Of a stretch of DNA of 8,358 bases, positions 1 through 4,600 are shown one piece after another. The notes under the pieces were generated by a model that had not been told where the DNA came from, did no database searches, and saw only the letters and a program-made list of their open reading frames with translations. Position numbers and translations under genes: made by a program. The DNA comes from Nitrospinota bacterium (GTDB taxonomy: Bacteria; Nitrospinota; Nitrospinia; JACRGO01). How positions within the stretch are numbered: position 1 is the stretch's first letter; every line of letters begins with the position of its first letter. Location of the stretch: the NCBI GenBank assembly GCA_016212295.1, contig JACRGO010000001.1, forward strand, positions 1 through 8,358, written 5' to 3'.

Positions 1-1
1 T

Positions 2-88
2 AAGGCCATTGAGATTAGACCACATAACACAATACCAAAGTGGAACTATACACTTATGCCAAACGATGGATACATATCGACCAATTAA
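2..88 (+). pseudogene. C-terminal end of a possible ISAzo13-type transposase (cut by window edge)
   Basis: A frame is open from the first bases to TAA at 86-88 and encodes 28 residues, including PKWNYTLMPNDGY near the end. The pattern H-x4-PxWNYT-x2-P resembles, from memory, the last residues of Rhodopirellula/ISAzo13-type DDE transposases, which commonly end near FHPEWNYTI. The frame reads like real protein and stops 18 bases before the convergent stop of the next gene. Only the tail is in view, so I cannot tell whether the element is intact or a remnant, and I see no terminal inverted repeat. It could equally be the end of an unrelated gene. Confidence 0.3.
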
Positions 89-106
89 TTGTTGAGAATT
101 TTGGCC

Positions 107-448
107 TCAAGATTGTAAAGTTATTTTTTCTCGGACCCTTATTTTCCAATTATCATTTAACTCGTTTTGCGTAACCGGTAAATCCCCAATTATATCCCTA
201 TATTTTTGAATTATCTCATATGCAGATAGCATTATCTCGATGAATTTTAGAATACTTGTAGCTTCTGCAATGAACTGAAACTCTCCATATCCCTTTACCC
301 CGCTGGTTGCGACTTTCTCTCCAGATAATAGATCATCAGCAATATTAGCTCCTTCCAATTCAAAAGCCGACATCTCATCTGGGAAGTGCGTGTTTACTAC
401 ATTGCGAATAATTGATATAAATGCTTCTTTCGAAATGGGCTGTGTCAT
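107..448 (-). CDS. Small protein of unknown function (113 aa)
   Basis: I do not recognise this protein. It starts MTQPISKEAF and looks mainly helical and soluble, with no signal peptide or membrane segment. A central stretch (IADDLLSGEK, then a glycine-rich VKGYGEFQF) is followed by a hydrophobic helix (ILKFIEIMLSAYEIIQKY) and a basic C-terminus. I chose the ATG at 448 because an AAGGAG ribosome-binding site sits five bases upstream (454-459). A GTG at 454 would extend it by two codons but overlaps that site. It stands alone: the upstream gap is about 500 bases of hairpin-rich DNA, and a possible transposase end converges on it from the left. The good ribosome-binding site and protein-like composition support a real gene. 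Confidence 0.6.
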   Translation of the reverse strand: MTQPISKEAFISIIRNVVNTHFPDEMSAFELEGANIADDLLSGEKVATSGVKGYGEFQFIAEATSILKFIEIMLSAYEIIQKYRDIIGDLPVTQNELNDNWKIRVREKITLQS

Positions 449-542
449 AAGCACTCCTTATGATGTAGTTGATCTTAATAGAAATTTGGGTATTTTTTTA
501 AACGTTGAGTATTTTCATTTTTTATAACATTATGCCAGAAAA

Positions 543-563
543 CCCTCAGGCTTTGCCTGGGGG
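543..563. repeat. GC-rich stem-loop 1
   Basis: Arms CCCTCAGGC (543-551) and GCCTGGGGG (555-563) pair over nine bases with one G-T pair and a TTT loop. First of three similar hairpins in this gap. There is no T-run directly after it on either strand, so it does not look like a simple intrinsic terminator. Confidence 0.6.
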
Positions 564-593
564 ATGAATGGCATCCTTTTAGAGCAGGGGTTT

Positions 594-616
594 TTAGGGG
601 ACGGCGAGTCCCCTAA
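594..616. repeat. GC-rich stem-loop 2
   Basis: Arms TTAGGGGAC (594-602) and GTCCCCTAA (608-616) are perfect nine-base inverted repeats around a five-base GGCGA loop. The site lies between stem-loop 1 and a 9-base tandem repeat. Confidence 0.7.
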
Positions 617-622
617 TAATCG

Positions 623-648
623 TTTGTAACATTTGTAACATTTAAACA
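623..648. repeat. 9-base tandem repeat
   Basis: TTTGTAACA occurs twice in direct succession (623-631 and 632-640), followed by a degenerate third unit TTTAAACA (641-648). It could be an iterated protein-binding site or simple repeat slippage. Nothing nearby decides between these. Confidence 0.6.
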
Positions 649-676
649 ATCCGCCGCACTTTGTTCGGCTAAAAAG

Positions 677-697
677 CCACCGGGCTCTGCCCGGTGG
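677..697. repeat. GC-rich stem-loop 3
   Basis: Arms CCACCGGGC (677-685) and GCCCGGTGG (689-697) form a perfect nine-base stem with a TCT loop. A smaller overlapping inverted repeat, GGCT/AGCC (667-670 and 675-678), competes with its left arm. Same style as the other two hairpins here and the cluster at 4378-4501: GC-rich arms and a loop of three to five bases. Confidence 0.7.
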
Positions 698-784
698 TAA
701 TTTACTCCAAAATATACAAAAGTTTAGCATTATGGCGTATAAAAATTCAAAGACTCCTTGCCCCCTGAGAGCCTGTTTTACAAT

Positions 785-868
785 CCGGCTTCCGCTCAGG
801 TTTCCAGCCGGCCACGACGCGACGGGCAAGGCCGCCTGAATGGGGCCGCACCTTGACGGGCGTTGCCC
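785..868. repeat. Nested inverted repeats in a GC-rich island
   Basis: Several pairings fall within 84 bases: CCGGCT/AGCCGG (785-790 and 806-811), CAAGG/CCTTG (827-831 and 851-855) and GGGC/GCCC (858-861 and 865-868). GACGGGC also recurs directly at 821-827 and 855-861. The island is GC-richer than its surroundings. It may be a repeat-family member or a structured RNA. I do not recognise a known RNA family. Confidence 0.35.
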
Positions 869-903
869 AAAGCAATTTGCTAATGAGGGTGATTCCACTT
901 TTT

Positions 904-940
904 TAAAGGTTCTAATGGGTGACCCCATTTATGACCTTTA
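904..940. repeat. Two-tier hairpin after the methyltransferase-like gene
   Basis: Outer arms TAAAGGT/ACCTTTA (904-910 and 934-940) enclose inner arms AATGGG/CCCATT (914-919 and 924-929), all perfect, with small internal bulges and a TGAC loop. It begins 14 bases past the stop of the operon that ends at 955, so it could help end that transcript or protect its 3' end. On the minus strand the bases after the stem are A-rich, not T-rich, so a standard intrinsic terminator is not supported in that direction. Confidence 0.45.
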
Positions 941-954
941 ATAGTCAGTGGGAT

Positions 955-2109
955 TCATGGTTGATAAGTCAACAATACACCTCTCGCAAAAAATGTTCTC
1001 TCTTTTGTAGACGCAATGTACTCCCGAAATTCATCGCCAAAGAAAATCGGGAAGACTTCAAGCGCATCTTCGTATGAATCAAAACCCCATACCGTATCAA
1101 TTTCTTGCTTCTCGAAGCCCCCATCAATAAGCTTGCGCAAGAAATATTCCTTTTTCTGCCGATGTTGTTCAACTCGTTTTCTTCCCAGGATTTCCAAGGA
1201 CTGATTCATGCCAACAATGCCTGGGGCACTAGTCACTAAGAATACGCGAACGTTTTTGAGACTCCTTAGTCGGCAAAGAAAATCATCCATTGGCCCATAA
1301 TCGTTATCCCACGGGTTAGACAGAGCCCAGAAAGAAAATATATCGCAATCATCCTCCAAAGTATACATCAAAGCATCGGAAAGATTGGCTTGCACATTTG
1401 CCAAGCCGCCTAATTCCAAAACTGTGTTCAACCAGTTGCACATAGAAGAATTCTTCTCCAGAGCTGTCAACTCCTTCACCAGTTTTGACAACCTCAGTGT
1501 ATACTTACCTGTGCCAGGTCCAACCTCGATAACTTTTCTGCCATAGCACACTTTACTACTGAGCTTCGACCAAACGGAATCGTGACAATCTTGGGCTTGT
1601 GAGAGACAGTTATATAGTATGGTTCTTTTCGTATAAATGTCATCCCAGCCGTTGCTTGCAGCTAAAAAGGAATCGCTGATCTCATGCGAGACCCCTCTGA
1701 TGAAAATAACAGGACCATAATGATTCGTCATAATTCCGCAAGCAAGTACTCCCGACAAGCAAGAACCGTATTGTGCCGCTCTATATCTGGTTCCGTACTC
1801 ATACATAGTCGTCAAATATCTCTTTATTGGAGGAAAGAAGTATTGTGATGCATGTGTGAGCTCACCAGCTGACGAAACGAGATGAAAACCATCATGAAAT
1901 TTGCTGTCAGCGGCTGAAAATTTCAGTAGAAGCGATACAATATTATCAATTCCAGAAACAGGCGAAATCTCGCACCTAAGAGGCGCGATTTCTAGTTGCT
2001 CTAAAGCATCGTACAGAACAACCCCTACTCCTGTGAACCGATCATCCTTTGCGCGCGCCATTCTACCAAGAATCGCGGACAAATACTTGTATCCGCTATA
2101 TAGTTTCAT
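955..2109 (-). CDS. DAC/DisA-like domain fused to a class I SAM-dependent methyltransferase domain (384 aa)
   Basis: Two domains are visible. Residues about 20-140 resemble diadenylate cyclase (DAC, DisA_N) domains: a GVGVVLYD strand, then a helix ending at FHDG (71-74, equivalent to LHDGA), then GTRYRAA (106-112, equivalent to GTRHRAA) and a strand after YGPV. Canonical DGA is DGF here, RHR is RYR, and the acidic SEE-type motif is not evident, so nucleotide binding without normal c-di-AMP synthesis is plausible. Residues about 185-384 look like a Rossmann methyltransferase: motif I VIEVGPGTGKY (193-203), acidic E218 after the second strand, and a later LVTSAPG. The substrate is unknown. The ATG at 2109 overlaps the end of the radical SAM gene by 14 bases, with AAGG-type purines upstream, indicating coupled translation. 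No signal peptide or membrane segment is seen. The methyltransferase call is firm; the DAC-like call rests on remembered motifs. Confidence 0.75.
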   Translation of the reverse strand: MKLYSGYKYLSAILGRMARAKDDRFTGVGVVLYDALEQLEIAPLRCEISPVSGIDNIVSLLLKFSAADSKFHDGFHLVSSAGELTHASQYFFPPIKRYLTTMYEYGTRYRAAQYGSCLSGVLACGIMTNHYGPVIFIRGVSHEISDSFLAASNGWDDIYTKRTILYNCLSQAQDCHDSVWSKLSSKVCYGRKVIEVGPGTGKYTLRLSKLVKELTALEKNSSMCNWLNTVLELGGLANVQANLSDALMYTLEDDCDIFSFWALSNPWDNDYGPMDDFLCRLRSLKNVRVFLVTSAPGIVGMNQSLEILGRKRVEQHRQKKEYFLRKLIDGGFEKQEIDTVWGFDSYEDALEVFPIFFGDEFREYIASTKERTFFARGVLLTYQP

Positions 2110-3157
2110 CTTGTAAATCCTTGCCTTTATAAGTTGTGTACCACAATGACCGATAATTCTGCCATCGCCGAGGGACTATGCTGTCATTATCAATAATCTC
2201 CTCGAAGAATCTCCTAGCTTCAAGGTAGAACGTAATGTCATCAGCACCCTTACACCGCAAAAAGTGAGCATCTGTTGTATGCGGTTGAAATATGTTGAAG
2301 ACTGGAAACCCTGTCAATAATTGATTGATGGCAAGGAACTCTTTTCTCAAACCACAAAATTTTTCAAGACCAACAATGTATGAATACGCTGTGATTACGC
2401 CTAGTTCATTCGCACACTCCATGATTTTCATTATGCCGCCAATTGAATAGTTGGCTTTACTCAACCTTAATATTTCCGTTCGTCTTGATAGGGTTTCCAG
2501 AGCGAAGGTATACCTGAATCTCATGTGGCACACAGCAGCCAGTTGCTCGCGCGTTACAATCTCAGTACCCAAATAGTACATTTCGCCATCGAATCTCCGT
2601 CTTGTAGCACACTCGTAAATGTCCCGCAAGTGGCTTATCAACCTATCCGCACTATTAAAACATCCTGTCACCAAAGCAATCTCCGAAAGGTTCGCAAAGA
2701 AGTCTTTGCCATATCGTCTCTCAAGGTTTTCAAAGAATAAGTCTACATCAGATTTCGCCTTTATTGTCTCTCGATCCTTCGGTGTCTGTAGCCCAAAGCA
2801 AAACTTGCATCCGCGACACAGACTCCTGCTATGGGAATTAAAACATAACTCATGGTTATTCTTTCTAAGATACACAGCGTCACAAGTATCATCCTCTGCG
2901 GCAAAAATATCCCCCATCTTCTCCCCATCCAGAATTAGACTATCACCTACGATTCTGAAAGGAGAGATTGCAATGTTGTTCGGGATACCAAAATAGAACG
3001 GTAAATGATACGAAAACGGCTTGAACTTAAAGCGAATCCTCTGATGAGGCAGATCACTATTGACACCACATACGTTCAATGCTATCAACAAGATGTCAGT
3101 AAAGGGTACCTCAAAGGATTCTGCCAGCTTTTGAATCAGGCTCTGATCGACCCTCAT
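2096..3157 (-). CDS. Radical SAM protein with atypical cysteine motif (353 aa)
   Basis: The chosen start is the ATG at 3157. It follows an AAGGAGG ribosome-binding site by seven bases, and its ATGA overlaps the upstream gene's stop. An in-frame ATG at 3199 would add 14 residues but lies inside that gene. Residues 1-104 are an extra N-terminal region of unknown role. The iron-sulfur region reads C114-RG-C117-KF-C120, CX2CX2C where CX3CX2C is usual, with a further C105 nine residues before C114. Barrel-like elements follow: LVTGCFNSADRL (162-173) in place of the usual TGGE strand, FALETLS (218-224), and YSYIVGLE (258-265), which matches the glycine-leucine strand of radical SAM barrels. The C-terminus carries RRWQNYRSLW. 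No SPASM-type cysteine cluster is seen. It probably uses SAM to generate a radical on a substrate I cannot name. The 14-base overlap with the methyltransferase gene suggests one pathway. Confidence 0.8.
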   Translation of the reverse strand: MRVDQSLIQKLAESFEVPFTDILLIALNVCGVNSDLPHQRIRFKFKPFSYHLPFYFGIPNNIAISPFRIVGDSLILDGEKMGDIFAAEDDTCDAVYLRKNNHELCFNSHSRSLCRGCKFCFGLQTPKDRETIKAKSDVDLFFENLERRYGKDFFANLSEIALVTGCFNSADRLISHLRDIYECATRRRFDGEMYYLGTEIVTREQLAAVCHMRFRYTFALETLSRRTEILRLSKANYSIGGIMKIMECANELGVITAYSYIVGLEKFCGLRKEFLAINQLLTGFPVFNIFQPHTTDAHFLRCKGADDITFYLEARRFFEEIIDNDSIVPRRWQNYRSLWYTTYKGKDLQDETI

Positions 3158-3166
3158 GGTGCAACC
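3154..3166 (-). promoter_or_regulatory. Ribosome-binding site and ATGA stop/start overlap
   Basis: On the minus strand AAGGAGG is followed seven bases later by ATGA. The ATG starts the radical SAM gene and TGA ends the upstream small gene. This fixes the radical SAM start and indicates translational coupling. Confidence 0.75.
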
Positions 3167-3420
3167 TCCTTGATCTCTCCTGAAAGGTAAACCAACCATG
3201 CCTTGGCTGTTATAGCAAACCGATCTTGATTAACACCATAAATCAGATTTGCTTGACTACTAACATCCTTAAGGAAAATTGAGAAATACTTTGTCGATAC
3301 ATATCCTGGGACTATCAAATTACCAGTTTTAGGACAACTCAGCAAAAACTCCCTCGAAGGTTCAATCGTTTTGTCTTTCAAGTTCCAGTCACCATCCCAA
3401 CGATGATTGCCTCCCATCAT
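3154..3420 (-). CDS. Small unknown protein heading the radical SAM operon (88 aa or longer)
   Basis: Not recognised. The protein is rich in aromatic residues (NHRWDGDWNLK near the start) and ends in a likely helix (FAITAKAWLVYLSG) with no membrane segment. Its TGA overlaps the radical SAM start codon as ATGA, strong evidence that it is translated and co-expressed. The start is uncertain. ATG at 3420 and 3417 both lack a clear ribosome-binding site, and the frame stays open upstream to a TAG at 3502-3504. That extension encodes protein-like sequence (ALGKGVKNVSYIEHA) but has no ATG, GTG or TTG. Either initiation is unusual, for example CTG at 3466-3468, or this is the 3' remnant of a longer gene. 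It could be a substrate, a partner or a small accessory subunit; the sequence does not say which. Confidence 0.5.
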   Translation of the reverse strand: MMGGNHRWDGDWNLKDKTIEPSREFLLSCPKTGNLIVPGYVSTKYFSIFLKDVSSQANLIYGVNQDRFAITAKAWLVYLSGEIKEVAP

Positions 3421-3533
3421 TGCATGTTCAATGTAACTGACGTTCTTTACGCCTTTGCCAAGCGCCAGCTTACTCTGCTTAAAGTGAGTAAAGAGGAAAA
3501 ACTAAAACTTTGTGCTCCTTGAGTCTGGTTATT

Positions 3534-3573
3534 GAGATTTATTTGTGGTTTGATGCTTGCCATTTGGAATTTT
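3534..3573. repeat. AT-rich dispersed repeat, copy A
   Basis: This reads GAGATTTATTTGT, then TTTG, then TTGCCATTTGGAATTTTT, matching copies at 4515-4555 and 8092-8125 (consensus GA-rATTTATTTGTAATTTG then CCATTTGAAATTTT). It begins 48 bases past the toxin stop at 3621 in transcription order. Between it and the stop is a short tandem repeat, TCCGCGCTCA then TCCGCGGCTCA (3576-3596). Confidence 0.65.
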
Positions 3574-3575
3574 TA

Positions 3576-3596
3576 TCCGCGCTCATCCGCGGCTCA
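3576..3596. repeat. 10/11-base tandem repeat
   Basis: TCCGCGCTCA (3576-3585) is followed at once by TCCGCGGCTCA (3586-3596). The CCGCG/CGCGG bases can also pair as a small stem. It occupies the same place relative to AT-rich copy A as the heptamer array does relative to copy B. Confidence 0.5.
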
Positions 3597-3620
3597 TGTC
3601 GAATTAATAACGATTTTAAA

Positions 3621-4007
3621 TCAAACTTGGATGTGCAACTCTATTTCTTCAAGAATCTCTCTTAATTTCGGCGCTCTTGACGACATCACATTCTCCTCGC
3701 TTCCTTCATGTTTATGGTGCGGATAGGTGGGGATTCCCGCTCCCTTGTGATGCCCCGTATCATCATAACGGAAGACAAGTTTTTTTGAATGGTCTACGTA
3801 CTGGTAAGCGTACATCAAACGTTCCGTGGTCTTTTCGACGTCAATAAATTCCCGAAAATGCAGAATTGAATTGTCGACAAAAAACAGCTCTCCGCGAATA
3901 AAACCTTCATAGGTCCCCCTCTTTTCAAAGGTGATATTCGTAAGTCGAACGGCAGGGCACGAGTTGACCACGGCTTGGATTTCGGAAAAATAATCTTCAA
4001 TTTTCAA
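3621..4007 (-). CDS. tumE: TumE-family toxin (DUF6516-like, 128 aa)
   Basis: This matches the TumE toxin family by its characteristic middle and end: LVFRYDDTGHH (77-87), YPHHKH (95-100), then a polar segment with an SS pair and a closing helix (LREILEEIE). The N-terminal half forms the expected beta-rich part (LFFVDNSILHFREFIDVE). Length is normal for the family. TumE proteins are annotated as toxins of type II-like pairs; the histidine-rich motif is the conserved signature, and I do not know the target. Translation appears to start at TTG 4007, the only reasonable initiator. It is preceded by GAAGAG and overlaps the antitoxin gene by 11 bases. The weak start and overlap suggest toxin output is coupled to, and kept below, antitoxin output. 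No frame damage is seen. Confidence 0.85.
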   Translation of the reverse strand: MKIEDYFSEIQAVVNSCPAVRLTNITFEKRGTYEGFIRGELFFVDNSILHFREFIDVEKTTERLMYAYQYVDHSKKLVFRYDDTGHHKGAGIPTYPHHKHEGSEENVMSSRAPKLREILEEIELHIQV

Positions 4008-4287
4008 TTCGAATACTCTTCAGCGTTTTTGATTTTTCAATCAATCGTTGCAACATTCTGAATTCCCCTATCCATTCCATGTGATCCATGGTTTCCTTTA
4101 TCATATCGCTCTCGTATTGGGCCACGAATTCCTTGGTCTCCATATGATATTTTTTCTCAAAATCCCTGAGCCTGGCTTGGGTACGATGGATACCCGCATC
4201 CATGAGCTTAATTTCATTATTCAACGCCGCCTCAACCAACGGCTTGATTTGGCGTTCCCCGGGAGAAACCAGTTTTAACTCGCACAT
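3997..4287 (-). CDS. TumA-type antitoxin partner (96 aa)
   Basis: A small, highly charged and mostly helical protein lies directly upstream of the TumE-like toxin and overlaps it by 11 bases, the usual arrangement for this pair. It contains long amphipathic helices, for example around KLMDAGIHRTQARLRDFEKKY and EFRMLQRLIEKSK, which may form coiled coils. No DNA-binding motif is obvious. The ATG at 4287 is supported by AAGGAGG ending five bases upstream. Its role as antitoxin is inferred from position and partner, since the sequence itself is not distinctive. The pair is presumably transcribed from the hairpin-rich gap on its right; no clear -35/-10 boxes were found there. Confidence 0.75.
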   Translation of the reverse strand: MCELKLVSPGERQIKPLVEAALNNEIKLMDAGIHRTQARLRDFEKKYHMETKEFVAQYESDMIKETMDHMEWIGEFRMLQRLIEKSKTLKSIRIEN

Positions 4288-4377
4288 AATAGCCTCCTTA
4301 AGAATTGGCGCTAACAGGCCTACATGGTTTATTTTCTCTTATTTAAAACAAAAATTAAAGGTTTTTCTTTCGAACAG

Positions 4378-4501
4378 TACGAGGCGGAGCCTCGTAACCC
4401 GGCATTCCCAGGCAGGAGCCTGGAACGAGAATAGCCGCCATCACACACCCCGGCCTTCGGCCACCCCTCTCAAGAGGGGAATTTCCAAGGAAGATCCTTG
4501 G
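4378..4501. repeat. Cluster of five short palindromes
   Basis: Five perfect inverted repeats in 124 bases: TACGAGGC/GCCTCGTA (4378-4396, loop GGA), CCAGGC/GCCTGG (4408-4423, loop AGGA), GGCC/GGCC (4452-4462, loop TTC), CCCCTCT/AGAGGGG (4464-4479, loop CA) and CCAAGGA/TCCTTGG (4485-4501, loop AGA). Arms are GC-rich with tiny loops, in an AT-rich setting, like REP-type elements. One or more could end pump transcripts, but no T-run marks a specific terminator. Confidence 0.7.
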
Positions 4502-4514
4502 TCATTGGGATTTT

Positions 4515-4555
4515 GAGTTTATTTGTAATTTGAATTTTGCCATTTGAAATTTTGC
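4515..4555. repeat. AT-rich dispersed repeat, copy B
   Basis: This reads GAGTTTATTTGTAATTTG, then TTGCCATTTGAAATTTTG. It is the best-conserved copy of the family also seen at 3534-3573 and 8092-8125. It lies 46 bases past the pump stop in transcription order, nearly the same offset as copy A from the toxin stop. Confidence 0.65.
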
Positions 4556-4560
4556 CTCTC

Positions 4561-4591
4561 TTCGACGTTGGACGTTCAATGTTCGACGTTC
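4561..4591. repeat. Heptamer tandem repeat
   Basis: Four 7-base units TTCGACG, TTGGACG, TTCAATG, TTCGACG and a partial TTC run without gaps from 4561 to 4591, ten bases past the pump stop codon. Units differ at one to three positions. Confidence 0.65.
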
Positions 4592-4600
4592 ATTTTTCCC

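Larger units (their letters stand above)
449..954. other. Gene-free region rich in hairpins
   Basis: About 500 bases without a credible gene. A 132-codon frame on the minus strand (530-928) runs through it, but it consists of translated palindromes and lacks a ribosome-binding site. The block splits in two. Positions 540-700 are AT-rich with three GC-rich stem-loops and a 9-base tandem repeat. Positions 750-940 are GC-richer, with several nested inverted repeats. I found no convincing promoter for the 107-448 gene, although the AT-rich bases at 480-535 are where one would lie. Confidence 0.6.
4288..4600. other. Gene-free region with hairpin cluster and repeats
   Basis: A 313-base gap between the pump stop and the antitoxin start. 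Next to the antitoxin it is AT-rich (4320-4375), the likely place for that operon's promoter. Then come a run of five palindromes (4378-4501), AT-rich repeat copy B (4515-4555) and a heptamer array (4561-4591). No credible coding frame is seen. Confidence 0.65.

Noticed and set aside
449-454. GTG at 454 as start of the 113-residue protein
   Set aside because: It overlaps the AAGGAG site that serves the ATG at 448.
500-540. Sigma-54 promoter (TGGCAT then TTATA on the minus strand)
   Set aside because: The essential GC of the -12 element is missing.
543-697. CRISPR array
   Set aside because: The repeats are different palindromes with unequal spacing and no conserved repeat unit, and no cas genes are present.
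530-928. 132-codon minus-strand frame
   Set aside because: No ribosome-binding site, low-complexity translation made of palindromes and repeats, and no recognisable domain.
904-940. Intrinsic terminator of the operon
   Set aside because: Strong stem, but no T-run follows on the minus strand. Kept as a hairpin only.
3158-3199. Longer start for the radical SAM protein at ATG 3199
   Set aside because: The ATG at 3157 has AAGGAGG at ideal distance and a stop/start overlap. The extra 14 residues lie inside the upstream gene.
3154-3420. RiPP precursor peptide for the radical SAM enzyme
   Set aside because: Too long and globular in composition, with no leader/core pattern, repeated core or cysteine/glycine-rich tail.
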